From assembly GCF_900115295.1 (NCBI RefSeq), contig NZ_FOVZ01000002.1, positions 806,001 to 870,000 of the forward strand: a stretch of 64,000 nt of DNA, written 5' to 3'. The number at the start of each line of letters is the position of its first letter. The stretch's first letter is position 1. Position numbers and translations under genes: made by a program. Source of the stretch: Sphingomonas sp. OK281. GTDB lineage: Bacteria; Pseudomonadota; Alphaproteobacteria; Sphingomonadales; Sphingomonadaceae. Positions 1-10,179 of the stretch are shown one piece after another. The notes beneath the pieces are model-generated. The model had not been told where the DNA came from. It did no database searches and was given only the letters and a program-made list of their open reading frames with translations.

Positions 1-395
1 GAAATGGTGTCGTATTTCGAGAAGGTCGCGCCGGGGAACTTTACGGCGAGGTCGTCCGACACCTTCTTCACGAGGCGGTTGGTTGCACCTTCATCGCCGC
101 TCTGCGGGACGGGGAGGCGGATCGACAGCGTCTTGGGATCGCTGAACGACTGGATCGAGGCTTCGCCGACGCCGAGCCGGTCGACTTCGGTGCGGACCGC
201 ATCGATCGACGGCGTGGTCGCGAACTTCTCCTCGATCAGGACGCCGCCGACGAAGTCGACGCCCATGTTGAGGCCCTTCGTCACGACAAGTCCGATCGCC
301 AGCAACGACAGCAGCAGGGTTAGCCCGAACGCCCATTTACGGAGCGAGACGAACTTCAGGTTGGTGTTGTCGGGTACGAGTTTCAGCAGGCGCAT
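1..395 (-). CDS. secF: Protein translocase subunit SecF (3' end outside window)
   Basis: SecF is the smaller half of the SecDF complex, which uses the proton gradient at the inner membrane to help SecYEG complete protein export. Only the first 131 codons lie in the window; the rest runs off the left edge. The ATG at 393-395 is preceded by a GGGAG Shine-Dalgarno site. A first membrane segment (about residues 24-40) is followed by GVDFVGGVLIEEKF, the D-F-x-G-G signature shared by SecD and SecF, and then the start of the periplasmic domain. It lies 14 nt downstream of secD on the same strand, so the two are surely co-transcribed. Confidence 0.95.
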   Translation of the reverse strand, partial: MRLLKLVPDNTNLKFVSLRKWAFGLTLLLSLLAIGLVVTKGLNMGVDFVGGVLIEEKFATTPSIDAVRTEVDRLGVGEASIQSFSDPKTLSIRLPVPQSGDEGATNRLVKKVSDDLAVKFPGATFSKYDTI

Positions 396-409
396 GGTTA
401 TCTCCCGCC

Positions 410-2014
410 TCAAATATTGATCGTGGTGGGGCGGTTCTTCCGCAGCCACAGCGCGACCATCATCCGCGTGAACGTGACGGCGGTGAACACCGACGTGCAG
501 ATCCCGATCAGCAGCACGACCGCGAAGCCCTTCACCGGACCCGAGCCGAGCAGCAGCATGATCACGCCGGTGATGGCGTGCGTCACGTTGGCCTCGAAGA
601 TCGTCCGCGACGCTTCCTTGTAGCCGAGCTCGACCGACTGGATCACGCTACGCCCGCGTCGCCGCTCCTCGCGGATACGCTCGTTGATCAGCACGTTGGC
701 ATCCACCGCGGTCCCGATCGTCAGCACGAACCCGGCGATCCCCGGCAGCGTCAGCGTCGCGTTCAGCATCGCCATGACCGCGACGATCACCAGGATGTTG
801 ATGACCACCGCGAGGTTCGCATAGACGCCGAACCGGCCATAGGTGACGAACATGAACACGATCACCGCGAGTGCCGCGATGATCGAGGCGAGCACGCCGG
901 CGCGGATCGAATCCTTGCCGAGATCGGGGCTGACGGTGCTCTCGGCGATCGTCTTCAGCGCGACCGGCAGCTTGCCCGAGCGCAACGAGATCGCCAGCGA
1001 GTTCGCCGATTCGACCGTGAAATTGCCCGAAATCGACGCGCGACCGCCAAGGATCGGCTCGTTGATGTTCGGTGCGGAGATCACCGAATTGTCGAGGATG
1101 ATCGCGAACGGCTTGCCGGTGTTCTCGGTCGTCACCTTGGCGAAGCGACGCCCGCCGACCGCATCGAACGTGATCGCCACCTGGGCTGCGTTGGTCTGCT
1201 GTTCGAACTCCTGGCGCGCATCGGCGAGCTGGTCGCCCGAGATGATCACCGAGCGCTTGACCGCGATGAACGGCACGCCGCGCGGGTTGCCCGGATACGG
1301 GAGAACCTGGCTGCCGATCGGCGCGATACCCTTGACCAGGTCGGCCGGGTTCGCGGTTTCGTCGACCAGCTTGAATTCGAGCTTGGCGGTCTTGCCGAGC
1401 AGTTCCTTCAGCGCCTGCGGGTTCTTAAGCCCCGGCACCTGGACGACGATCCGGGTCGCGCCCTGGCGAACGATCGTCGGCTCCTTGGTGCCGAGTTCGT
1501 CGATACGGCGGCGGACGACTTCGGTCGCGTCCTTCATCGCCGTGTCGACCGCCTGCGTCAGGCCGGCCTCGGTCGGCTTGAGCACGAAGCGGCTCGTGTC
1601 GACGACGTTGATGTCCCACTCGCGCTGGCCGCTCATGCCCGCGCCACCGCCGGTGATCGCCAGCAGGCGCTCGCGCGCCGCGTCGACCTGGCTCGGATCA
1701 CGCAGCAGGAAGCTCAGCTGGCCGCCCCGCGTCGAAATGTCGCCGATCTCGATCCGCGGCGTCCCGTTGCGCATCGTCCCCGCGACGCTGTCACGCATCG
1801 CCTCGATCCGCGTCGCGGCGAGGTCGGCGGTATCCGCCTCGAGCAGCAGATAGCTGCCGCCGGCGAGATCGAGCCCGAGGTTGATATGCGGATGCGGAAT
1901 CCGCCCCCATTGGCTCGTGGTGCTCTCGGGGAGGAAGCTCGGAATCGCCAGCAGGCACAATGCCGCCAGCAACCCGATGATCGACCCGACCTTCCAGCGC
2001 GGAAAATCCAACAT
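410..2014 (-). CDS. secD: Protein translocase subunit SecD
   Basis: SecD is the large SecDF subunit, an RND-type membrane protein that pulls exported chains on the periplasmic side. The 534 residues are normal for the family. Visible parts: one N-terminal membrane helix (about 11-28), the motif NLGLDLAGGSYLLLE (about 45-60), a large periplasmic region, and a C-terminal five-helix bundle (about 365-520) with IGTAVDANVLINERIREE, which holds the conserved Asp and Arg of the proton path. The ATG overlaps the yajC stop by one base (TGATG), so translation is probably coupled. Gene order yajC-secD-secF is the classic bacterial one. Confidence 0.97.
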   Translation of the reverse strand: MLDFPRWKVGSIIGLLAALCLLAIPSFLPESTTSQWGRIPHPHINLGLDLAGGSYLLLEADTADLAATRIEAMRDSVAGTMRNGTPRIEIGDISTRGGQLSFLLRDPSQVDAARERLLAITGGGAGMSGQREWDINVVDTSRFVLKPTEAGLTQAVDTAMKDATEVVRRRIDELGTKEPTIVRQGATRIVVQVPGLKNPQALKELLGKTAKLEFKLVDETANPADLVKGIAPIGSQVLPYPGNPRGVPFIAVKRSVIISGDQLADARQEFEQQTNAAQVAITFDAVGGRRFAKVTTENTGKPFAIILDNSVISAPNINEPILGGRASISGNFTVESANSLAISLRSGKLPVALKTIAESTVSPDLGKDSIRAGVLASIIAALAVIVFMFVTYGRFGVYANLAVVINILVIVAVMAMLNATLTLPGIAGFVLTIGTAVDANVLINERIREERRRGRSVIQSVELGYKEASRTIFEANVTHAITGVIMLLLGSGPVKGFAVVLLIGICTSVFTAVTFTRMMVALWLRKNRPTTINI

Positions 2015-2355
2015 CAGTCGTTCGCCGGCTTCGTGTTCGGGCTGGTGATGTCGGTCAGCGTCGCCTTGACGACGCGGACGCGGACATTCGGCGCGATCTC
2101 GACCTCGACGACATTATCCTCGACCTTGGTCACCTTGCCCAGGATCCCGCCCGAGGTCACGACGCTGTCGTTCTTCTTCACCGCGGCGACCGACGCCTGC
2201 AACGCCTTCATGCGCTTTTGCTGCGGACGGATCATCAGGAAATAGAACACGACGAACACGAGGAAGAGCGGCGCGAGGCTCAGGAACGAGGCGATCCCGC
2301 CCCCCGCCGTCGTGGCGCCGTCTGCGGCCTGGGCATAAGCTGGTGAGATGAACAT
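2014..2355 (-). CDS. yajC: Preprotein translocase subunit YajC
   Basis: YajC is a small single-pass inner-membrane protein that associates with SecDF and the holotranslocon. It has 113 residues, with one membrane helix at about residues 25-42 followed by the family motif MIRPQQKR and a small soluble domain (KKNDSVVTSGGILGKV). The open frame extends much further upstream through the tRNA region, but the ATG at 2353-2355 gives a protein of family length that begins just before the hydrophobic part. It is the first gene of the yajC-secD-secF operon. Confidence 0.94.
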   Translation of the reverse strand: MFISPAYAQAADGATTAGGGIASFLSLAPLFLVFVVFYFLMIRPQQKRMKALQASVAAVKKNDSVVTSGGILGKVTKVEDNVVEVEIAPNVRVRVVKATLTDITSPNTKPAND

Positions 2356-2598
2356 GAAGGTCCGTATCTGGCTGGGCCGTAAAAGGCGCAAGGATGGGTC
2401 GGGCCGGACGTCGCGCGTCGCGCCCGCATTGGTCCGCCCGCTATCATCGCTTGGAACCTCACGCAACAGATCGACACAGGATGAGACGTGGGAGCCCTGC
2501 GACCGAACGCATCTCTCATTGCCGCCGTGTTCGCGCTTGCATCCGGCGCGCGCGCCGCGTAGTGCGCCCCCCTCGGGTCGCCTTGCGGCCCGTTCGGT

Positions 2599-2675
2599 CG
2601 GAGCGTAGCGCAGCCTGGTAGCGCACCACACTGGGGGTGTGGGGGTCGCAGGTTCGAATCCTGTCGCTCCGACCA
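2599..2675 (+). tRNA. tRNA-Pro (anticodon GGG)
   Basis: A 77-nt cloverleaf can be folded by eye. The acceptor arms CGGAGCG and CGCTCCG pair fully. The D stem is GCGC/GCGC around AGCCTGGTA. The anticodon stem is CCACA/TGTGG with loop CTGGGGG, giving anticodon GGG at 2633-2635. The T arm is GCAGG-TTCGAAT-CCTGT. The terminal CCA is encoded. A GGG anticodon reads proline CCC and CCU codons. It stands alone between yajC and a repeat, on the opposite strand to both neighbouring genes. Confidence 0.97.
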
Positions 2676-2764
2676 TTTTCTTATAGCGATGATGAGACGC
2701 GCCGTTGCTCAGGTAGCAGCGACGCTGCTCACTTGCGTGCCACGCCCACCCCGCCCGCAACGCG

Positions 2765-2875
2765 CCCCCCTCCCTGAAAGGGAGGGGCTGGGGGTGGGTA
2801 GGCCGGTTCGAGCCACCCCCGTTCGAACTTGCGGAAACCGACCCACCCCCAACCCCTCCCGTCCAGGGAGGGGGG
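2765..2875. repeat. Composite palindromic repeat, GGGAGGGG type, copy 1
   Basis: The outer arms CCCCCCTCCCTGAAAGGGAG and CTCCCGTCCAGGGAGGGGGG are each a small palindrome. Together they frame an inner pair CTGGGGGTGGGT / ACCCACCCCCAAC, so the whole 111 bp can fold as one large cruciform. The same architecture recurs at 5571-5677. It sits between tRNA-Pro and the 3' end of the malic enzyme gene and may end transcription of the latter. No protein is encoded here. Confidence 0.85.
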
Positions 2876-2889
2876 CAGAAGGAGAAGAG

Positions 2890-5172
<2,283 letters not shown>

Positions 5173-5338
5173 GATCTTCCTAACCTGTCGGCCGCGGCGG
5201 CGACCGGGTGGGCGCGGGCAAGGCCCGCGGCGAATGTTCAAGGGAGCGCATAGCCTCAGGGGCACCGATCCGCCAACCCCGCGCGGACGTAGCGTCGGTT
5301 TGGGTGGGCGGGTGCGACCGCGACCCACCTGCCATCCA

Positions 5339-5413
5339 GCAACGGCACCCCCCCGCAACGGCACCCCCCCGCAACGGCACCCCCCCGCAACGGCACCCCC
5401 CCGCAACGGCACC
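5339..5413. repeat. 16-bp tandem repeat, four perfect copies plus a partial
   Basis: The unit GCAACGGCACCCCCCC is repeated exactly at 5339, 5355, 5371 and 5387, followed by a partial fifth copy from 5403 that runs directly into a type A palindrome. Perfect identity suggests recent slippage, so copy number is likely to vary between strains. It lies upstream of maeB. There are no spacers, so it is not a CRISPR array. Confidence 0.95.
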
Positions 5414-5414
5414 T

Positions 5415-5512
5415 CCCCGGCGAAGGCCGGGGCCCAATTGGAACGTCGGACATAACGAAGCGCCGTCCTCCATCATCGCCGCCCCCCAATTGGACCCCGG
5501 CCTCCGCCGGGG
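5415..5512. repeat. Type A composite palindrome (98 bp), copy 1
   Basis: Left arm CCCCGGCGAAGGCCGGGG followed by CCCAATTGG; right half CCAATTGGACCCCGGCCTCC followed by GCCGGGG. The middle carries TAACGAAGCGC, which gives this copy the same orientation as those at 55868 and 61322. It is 98 bp from the first to the last base of the outer arms. Confidence 0.9.
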
Positions 5513-5570
5513 AGGTGCTCTCGAAACGAACGGCCCACGATCCTCTCGATAGCTGCTGCCCCTAGACTTC

Positions 5571-5677
5571 CCCCCTCCCTGGAAGGGAGGGGCAGGGGGT
5601 GGGTCGGCTTCCGTATACAAACCCGCCGCAACCCAAGCAGGCCAACCCACCCCCAACCCCTCCCTTCCAGGGAGGGG
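5571..5677. repeat. Composite palindromic repeat, GGGAGGGG type, copy 2
   Basis: It has the same plan as the copy at 2765: outer arms CCCCCTCCCTGGAAGGGAGG and CCCTCCCTTCCAG-like, inner arms CAGGGGGTGGGT and ACCCACCCCC. It is 107 bp long and lies upstream of the endolysin gene. Confidence 0.85.
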
Positions 5678-5783
5678 AGCAGGTGGCGCCTGAGCAACGG
5701 TACGCGCCCAGGCGGCACAGAATCCCCTGTCCTACAGCGAACCAATATGGTTCGCTCGCCCCGACAAAGCCCGGGAGCCAGCC

Positions 5784-6320
5784 ATGACCATCGACCACCT
5801 AATCGAAGCCGTCATCGACCGCGAAGGCGGCTACACCAACCACCCCGCAGACCGAGGTGGCCCCACCCGCTATGGCATCACGCAACAAGTAGCCCGCACC
5901 AACGGCTACCCCGGAGACATGCGCAACTTCCCCCGCGACCAGGCCGAAACCATCTACCGCCGCCTCTACTGGACCCGTCCCGCCTTCGACCAGATCGCCC
6001 CGCGAGCTCCGAAAATCGCCGAAGAACTGTTCGACACCGGCGTCAACATGGGCCCCGCAGTCGCCGCCACCTTCCTCCAACGCGCCCTAAACGCCCTGAA
6101 CCGAGGCGCCACCGACTATCCCGATATAACCCTCGACGGCCGCATCGGCCCCGCCACGCTCACAGCCCTCAACGCCTTCCTGTCCCGCCGAAAACCAGGC
6201 GGCGAAACCGTGCTCCTGAAAGCGATCGAGGCGCTCCAGGGCGAACGCTACGTCGCGCTCGCCGAGACCCGTCCCGCCAACGAAGCCTTCCTCTACGGCT
6301 GGCTCGCGAACCGCACATGA
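5784..6320 (+). CDS. Glycoside hydrolase family 108 endolysin (muramidase-like)
   Basis: This is a predicted peptidoglycan hydrolase of 178 residues, a normal size for GH108 phage-type lysozymes. The N-terminal catalytic part starts with VIDREGGYTNHPADRGGPTR, in which Glu14 of the E-G-G-Y motif is the expected catalytic acid, followed by YGIT. The C-terminal part (DGRIGPATLTALN, about 117-129) is the peptidoglycan-binding module usual in this family. There is no signal peptide, so release would depend on the holin encoded 64 nt downstream. No capsid, portal or integrase genes are nearby. Endolysin-holin pairs placed away from structural genes are known for alphaproteobacterial gene transfer agents; a prophage remnant is the alternative. 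Confidence 0.87.
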   Translation: MTIDHLIEAVIDREGGYTNHPADRGGPTRYGITQQVARTNGYPGDMRNFPRDQAETIYRRLYWTRPAFDQIAPRAPKIAEELFDTGVNMGPAVAATFLQRALNALNRGATDYPDITLDGRIGPATLTALNAFLSRRKPGGETVLLKAIEALQGERYVALAETRPANEAFLYGWLANRT

Positions 6321-6384
6321 CGCTCGTGACGAAACGCTCCCAGCGTCTACACTTCCTATACTTCACTTTTGCCGGAGGCAGCCA

Positions 6385-6642
6385 ATGACCCCGCAACCCC
6401 TTGATCCCGCACCAGATCCCTGGACCACCCGCGCTCGCCCGACGTTCCTCTACGTGATGTACACTTTGCTGCTCGGTGCGATCCCCGCAGGCCTGATCGC
6501 CGCCGTCCGCCCGCAAACGGCGCAGGCAATCGCGGCCGGCATGGCGGCGTACCTCAACGCCATCCCCGAACCCCTCTACGCGCTCTTCGGCACCGGCTAT
6601 CTAGGCTACACGGTGGCAAGGGAATGGGGGAAGGGGCGATGA
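6385..6642 (+). CDS. Small holin-like membrane protein
   Basis: This 85-residue protein has a proline-rich N-terminus and two or three hydrophobic stretches: about 21-41 (LYVMYTLLLGAIPAGLIAAV), about 46-60, and a weaker one at about 66-78 (ALFGTGYLGYTVA). Size and layout fit the '3TM' holins that sit next to GH108 endolysins in alphaproteobacterial phages and gene transfer agents. The SD GGAGG lies 7-9 nt before the ATG. Holins form inner-membrane lesions that let the cytoplasmic endolysin reach the wall. The family call rests on context and topology, as no sharp motif exists. Confidence 0.7.
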   Translation: MTPQPLDPAPDPWTTRARPTFLYVMYTLLLGAIPAGLIAAVRPQTAQAIAAGMAAYLNAIPEPLYALFGTGYLGYTVAREWGKGR

Positions 6643-6699
6643 GATGCGCCGGCCTTAAGACGTCATTCGCGCAGAACAAATCGCCCGCACTCCCCACAC

Positions 6700-6834
6700 C
6701 CGTTCGTGCCGAGTAGCGACCGAGTAGCCCGCTTGGGCGTATCGAGGGCGCGTATCGAGGTACAGGAAGCGCGCGCAACCTCAGTCCTTCGATACGCACT
6801 CTCGACAAGCTCGATCGCTACTCGGGACGAACGG
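6700..6834. repeat. Imperfect inverted repeat ending in CCGTTCGTGC / GGACGAACGG
   Basis: This 135-bp element has ends CCGTTCGTGCCGAGTAGCGA and the complementary CGCTACTCGGGACGAACGG, with an inner pair built on GTATCGAGG / CCTTCGATAC. The terminal sequence is shared with the shorter element at 8894-8960, so they belong to one family. It occupies most of the gap before hslV. Confidence 0.8.
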
Positions 6835-6886
6835 CATGGGTGCAGGGGGGCGTTGCACCCCCAAAACCAAACCCTACATCGCGCCT

Positions 6887-7450
6887 ATGAGCAACGACCC
6901 CCACGCCATGCCGACATGGCACGGCACCACGATCCTCTCGGTCCGCCGCGGCGGCAAGGTCGTCGTGATCGGCGACGGCCAGGTCTCGATGGGCCAGACC
7001 GTCATGAAACCCAACGCGCGCAAGGTCCGCCGCCTAGGCGACGGCAGCGTCATCGGCGGATTCGCCGGCGCCACCGCCGACGCCTTCACCTTGTTCGAAC
7101 GCCTCGAACGCAAGCTCGAAGCGCACCAGGGCCAACTCCTGCGCGCCGCGGTCGAGCTCGCCAAGGACTGGCGCACCGACAAGTTCCTCCGCAACCTCGA
7201 GGCGATGATGATCGTCGCCGACAAGGACGTCACGCTGATCCTCACCGGCAACGGCGACGTCCTCGAACCCGAGAACGGCGTCGCCGCAATTGGCTCCGGC
7301 GGCAACTACGCGCTCGCCGCAGCCCGAGCGCTGGTAGAATACGAGACCGACGCCGAAGTCCTCTGCCGCAAGGCAATGGGCATAGCGTCCGAACTCTGCG
7401 TCTACACCAACGACCGCCTCACGGTCGAAACGATGGATTCGACTACCTAA
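6887..7450 (+). CDS. hslV: ATP-dependent protease subunit HslV (ClpQ)
   Basis: HslV is the proteasome-like peptidase of the HslUV complex, a cytoplasmic ATP-dependent protease for misfolded and regulatory proteins. The mature N-terminus is expected at the first Thr of [20 protein letters not shown], the nucleophilic Thr of this family; alphaproteobacterial HslV proteins often carry about ten extra residues before it, as here. ATG 6887-6889 (MSNDPHAM...) is preferred over the earlier in-frame ATG at 6836, whose leader is unlike the family and follows directly on the repeat. Other marks are [18 protein letters not shown] and [15 protein letters not shown]. hslU follows after a 118-nt gap filled by a palindrome. 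Confidence 0.95.
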   Translation: MSNDPHAMPTWHGTTILSVRRGGKVVVIGDGQVSMGQTVMKPNARKVRRLGDGSVIGGFAGATADAFTLFERLERKLEAHQGQLLRAAVELAKDWRTDKFLRNLEAMMIVADKDVTLILTGNGDVLEPENGVAAIGSGGNYALAAARALVEYETDAEVLCRKAMGIASELCVYTNDRLTVETMDSTT

Positions 7451-7451
7451 T

Positions 7452-7555
7452 CCCCCTCCCGCTTGCGGGAGGGGTTAGGGGAGGGGCTGAAATACACCCA
7501 CCCAAGCCTTCCGCTGCGGCCACGCCCTCCCCCGACCCCTCCCGAGCGGGAGGGG
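7452..7555. repeat. Palindromic repeat between hslV and hslU
   Basis: Arms CCCCCTCCCGCTTGCGGGAG and CCCCTCCCGAGCGGGAGGGG are each palindromic, and the inner segments GGGGAGGGGCTG and GCCCTCCCCCGACC pair across the middle. The element lies wholly between the two co-directional genes, so the hslVU message would contain a large hairpin, with possible effects on mRNA stability or relative expression. Confidence 0.85.
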
Positions 7556-7568
7556 AGAAGGTAACAAA

Positions 7569-8864
7569 ATGAACGACCAGCTCACCCCAAAGGCAATCGT
7601 CGCCGCGCTCGACGCCCACATCATCGGCCAGGCCGCCGCGAAACGCGCGGTCGCCGTCGCGATGCGCAACCGCTGGCGCCGCCAGCAGCTCAGCGAAGAC
7701 CTCCGCGACGAGGTCACGCCGAAGAACATCCTGATGATCGGACCGACCGGCTGCGGCAAGACCGAGATCAGCCGCCGTCTGGCCAAGCTCGCAGACGCGC
7801 CGTTCGTCAAGGTCGAGGCGACCAAGTTCACCGAGGTCGGCTATGTCGGCCGCGACGTCGAACAGATCGCCCGCGACCTCGTCGAGGAAGCCATCCGCCT
7901 CGAAAAGGAACGCCGTCGCGTCGCCGTCAAGGACAAGGCGGAAGAGGCGGCGATGTCGCGCCTGCTCGACGCGCTCACCGGCAAGAACGCGAGTGAAGCG
8001 ACGCGCGAGAGCTTCAAGCAGCGCTTCCTCGACGGTCATCTCAACAACGCCGAAGTCGAGATCGAGATCGAGCAGGCGCCCGCCATGCCGTTCGAGATCC
8101 CCGGCGGCGCGCCGCAGATGATCAATCTCGGCGAGATGATGAAGTCGTTCGGTGGCGGCCAGCAGTTGAAGCGTCGCAAGCTGACCGTCCACGCGGCGTG
8201 GGACAAGCTCGTCGAGGAAGAGGCCGACAAGCGCCTCGACCAGGACGAGGTCAGCCGCGCAGCCTTGGCTGACGCGGAAGCCAACGGCATCGTCTTCCTC
8301 GACGAGATCGACAAGATCGCGGTCTCCGACGGCCGCGGCGGCTCGATCAGCCGCGAGGGCGTCCAGCGCGACCTGCTGCCCTTGATCGAAGGCACGACGG
8401 TGGCGACCAAGTACGGCCCGATGAAGACCGATCACATCCTCTTCATCGCTAGCGGCGCGTTCCACGTCGCAAAGCCGAGCGATCTGCTCCCCGAATTGCA
8501 GGGCCGCCTGCCGATCCGCGTCGAGTTGAAGGGCCTCACCGAAGCCGATTTCGTCGCGATCCTGTCGGACACTAAGGCGTCGCTGCCGCTCCAGTACAAG
8601 GCGCTGATCGCCACCGAAGGCGTCGGCATCGAGTTCACCGAAGACGGCATCGCCGCGATCGCGCGTATCGCCGCCGAGGTGAACTCCGAGATCGAAAATA
8701 TCGGCGCGCGGCGCTTGCAGACGGTAATGGAAAAGCTGCTGGAAGAGGTGAGTTACAATGCCGAAGACCGCGGCGGCTCGAACCTCGTCATCGACGGCGC
8801 CTACGTCGACAGCCAGCTGAAGGAAATCGCCCGCAACACCGACCTGAGCCGCTTCGTGCTGTAA
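7569..8864 (+). CDS. hslU: ATP-dependent protease ATPase subunit HslU (ClpY)
   Basis: HslU is the AAA+ unfoldase that feeds substrates into HslV. The 431 residues equal the usual length. The Walker A motif is GPTGCGKT (58-65), the Walker B region is [13 protein letters not shown], and the sensor/pore regions are intact. The C-terminal tail ending DLSRFVL is the segment that docks into HslV and activates it; it is conserved here. The ATG follows AAGGTAACAAA. It is the second gene of the hslVU operon. Confidence 0.97.
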   Translation: MNDQLTPKAIVAALDAHIIGQAAAKRAVAVAMRNRWRRQQLSEDLRDEVTPKNILMIGPTGCGKTEISRRLAKLADAPFVKVEATKFTEVGYVGRDVEQIARDLVEEAIRLEKERRRVAVKDKAEEAAMSRLLDALTGKNASEATRESFKQRFLDGHLNNAEVEIEIEQAPAMPFEIPGGAPQMINLGEMMKSFGGGQQLKRRKLTVHAAWDKLVEEEADKRLDQDEVSRAALADAEANGIVFLDEIDKIAVSDGRGGSISREGVQRDLLPLIEGTTVATKYGPMKTDHILFIASGAFHVAKPSDLLPELQGRLPIRVELKGLTEADFVAILSDTKASLPLQYKALIATEGVGIEFTEDGIAAIARIAAEVNSEIENIGARRLQTVMEKLLEEVSYNAEDRGGSNLVIDGAYVDSQLKEIARNTDLSRFVL

Positions 8865-8893
8865 CTAACGGGGGAAGGCAAGCCTTCCCCCAT

Positions 8894-8960
8894 CCGTTCG
8901 TGCTGAGCGAAGTCGAAGCACCTGAGTCTCATGCCCTTCGACTTCGCTCAGGACGAACGG
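8894..8960. repeat. 67-bp inverted repeat between hslU and the nitroreductase gene
   Basis: The near-perfect arms CCGTTCGTGCTGAGCGAAGT and CTTCGCTCAGGACGAACGG flank a loop of about 17 nt. It may serve as the terminator of hslVU. The right arm is open in the frame of the nitroreductase and, if translated, adds a spurious MPFDFAQDERSGG leader to it. Confidence 0.9.
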
Positions 8961-8984
8961 AGCGGGGGTGTTAAGGAAAAACCT

Positions 8985-9650
8985 ATGGACGTGACCGAAG
9001 CCATAGCCGCTCGCCGCTCCGTCCGAGGCTTCCTCGACACCCCCGTCGATCCCGCTCTCCTCCACGACCTCGCGATAAAAGCGTCCCGAGCAGCAACCGG
9101 TGGTAACCTCCAACCCTGGCACATCGCCATCGTCCAAGGCGAACCCCTGGCCTGCCTCAAGGCGACGATGGCCGAAAAACTCGCGGCCGGCGCCACCGAA
9201 ACCCCAGCCTACGACGTCTACCCGCGAGACCTCGCCGCCCCCTACCGAGACCGCCGCTACGCCGTCGGCGAAGCGATGTACGCCCATCTCGACATCCACC
9301 GCGACGACAAGCCCGCCCGCCGAGACTGGTTCGCCCGAAACTTCCAGTTTTTCGGAGCCCCCGCCGCGTATTTCTGCACCGTCGACAAGCGCATGGGCCC
9401 GCCGCAATGGTCGGACCTTGGCATGTATCTGCAGAACCTGATGCTGCTCGCGGTGGAGGCGGGGCTAGCCACCTGCCCGCAGGAATGCTGGGCAATGTAC
9501 CCGGAAACGGTCGGTAGGGTCTTGGACATGTCCGAAGACCGCATGCTCTTCTGCGGCATGGCGGTCGGCTACGAGGACAAAAGAGCGCCTGTCAACGCGC
9601 TGCGCACGGAGCGCGCGGACGAAGCGGAATGGCTGACAACGATCAGCTAA
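8985..9650 (+). CDS. Nitroreductase family protein
   Basis: This is a predicted FMN-dependent NAD(P)H nitroreductase, a cytoplasmic homodimer family acting on nitro compounds, quinones and similar acceptors; the natural substrate is unknown. The 221 residues include the FMN-binding start AIAARRSVRGFLDTPV, then SRAATGGNLQPWH, and the dimer segment DLGMYLQNLMLLAVEAGLAT. I place the start at ATG 8985-8987 (MDVTEAIAARRS), preceded by AAGGAAAAACCT. The in-frame ATG at 8931 would translate repeat sequence. The gene appears to be monocistronic. Confidence 0.9.
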   Translation: MDVTEAIAARRSVRGFLDTPVDPALLHDLAIKASRAATGGNLQPWHIAIVQGEPLACLKATMAEKLAAGATETPAYDVYPRDLAAPYRDRRYAVGEAMYAHLDIHRDDKPARRDWFARNFQFFGAPAAYFCTVDKRMGPPQWSDLGMYLQNLMLLAVEAGLATCPQECWAMYPETVGRVLDMSEDRMLFCGMAVGYEDKRAPVNALRTERADEAEWLTTIS

Positions 9651-9680
9651 TTTAGGGTATCGAAGCTCACCAAAACACCA

Positions 9681-9778
9681 CTCCGGCGAAGGCCGGGGCC
9701 CAGTTGGGGGACGATTGTAACGGATGAAAGCGCTTCGTTACGCCGGCCTTGCCAACTGGGCCCCGGCCTCCGCCGGGG
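9681..9778. repeat. Type A composite palindrome (98 bp), copy 2
   Basis: Left arm CTCCGGCGAAGGCCGGGG then CCCAGTTGGG; right half CCAACTGGGCCCCGGCCTCC then GCCGGGG. The middle carries GCGCTTCGTTAC, the reverse of copies at 5415, 55868 and 61322. It lies downstream of the nitroreductase gene. Confidence 0.92.
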
Positions 9779-9795
9779 TGGTGGCGTTTGCGGCA

Positions 9796-9852
9796 TTGTT
9801 CACCCGCGAAGGCGGGTGCCCAGACTGGGTCCCCGCCTTCGCGGGGAAACAA
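9796..9852. repeat. Type B composite palindrome (57 bp), copy 1
   Basis: ACCCGCGAAGGCGGGT and CCCCGCCTTCGCGGGG are joined by the short centre GCCCAGACTGGG, flanked by TTGTT on the left and AACAA on the right. It follows a type A copy after only 17 bp and touches the end of the small gene at 9856. Confidence 0.92.
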
Positions 9853-9855
9853 GGA

Positions 9856-10122
9856 TCAGAGGATTACCGTCTGGGGTTTGGCGCCCTTGATCCCCGCGAG
9901 GATCATCGCTTCCCAGACCGCAGGGTCACCCGCCGCGGCCATCGCCTTGTCAGGCTCGCGCAACGTCTTCAGCACCGCCAGCGCATCGGGCAGATAATCC
10001 GCCCACGCATCGTCGATCAGCCGCGACGCCGACTCGGCATCGCCGCCGGCATTCGCGCTGATCCGCTGTCCCGCCAAAACGCGCGCGACGCGTTCGGCGA
10101 CAGGTGTAGTGGAAACGTCCAT
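9856..10122 (-). CDS. Small conserved-looking hypothetical protein
   Basis: An 88-residue soluble protein of unknown function (MDVSTTPVAERVARVLAGQR...). It is mostly predicted helix, rich in Ala and acidic residues, with a central DDAWADYLPDALAVLKTLRE and no signal peptide or membrane segment. Of the two in-frame ATGs two codons apart, I prefer the second (10120-10122), because the SD AGGAG then has a 7-nt spacer. It lies 57 nt downstream of the helicase gene on the same strand, so it could share its transcript. Its codon use and strong SD support a real gene. Confidence 0.65.
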   Translation of the reverse strand: MDVSTTPVAERVARVLAGQRISANAGGDAESASRLIDDAWADYLPDALAVLKTLREPDKAMAAAGDPAVWEAMILAGIKGAKPQTVIL

Positions 10123-10179
10123 GAGCATTCTCCTCGCGGGACCGGTCTACACCAAACCCGCGAGGCGAACGAATGCTCC

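Larger units (their letters stand above)
5173..5783. other. Gene-free 0.6 kb stretch upstream of maeB, made mostly of repeats
   Basis: This gap holds a 16-bp tandem array (5339-5413), one 98-bp type A palindrome (5415-5512) and one GGGAGGGG-type palindrome (5571-5677). The parts between them (5173-5338, 5513-5570, 5678-5783) show no credible ORF with codon use like the neighbours. The maeB promoter must lie within 5173-5338, and that of the lysis pair within 5678-5783, but I could not pick out confident -35/-10 boxes. Confidence 0.6.

Noticed and set aside
578..2245. A 555-codon plus-strand frame over secD and yajC
   Set aside because: Arg/Asp/His-rich antisense shadow; secD and yajC on the other strand are certain.
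5339..5413. CRISPR array
   Set aside because: Units are directly adjacent, 16 bp long and without spacers, and no cas genes are in the window.
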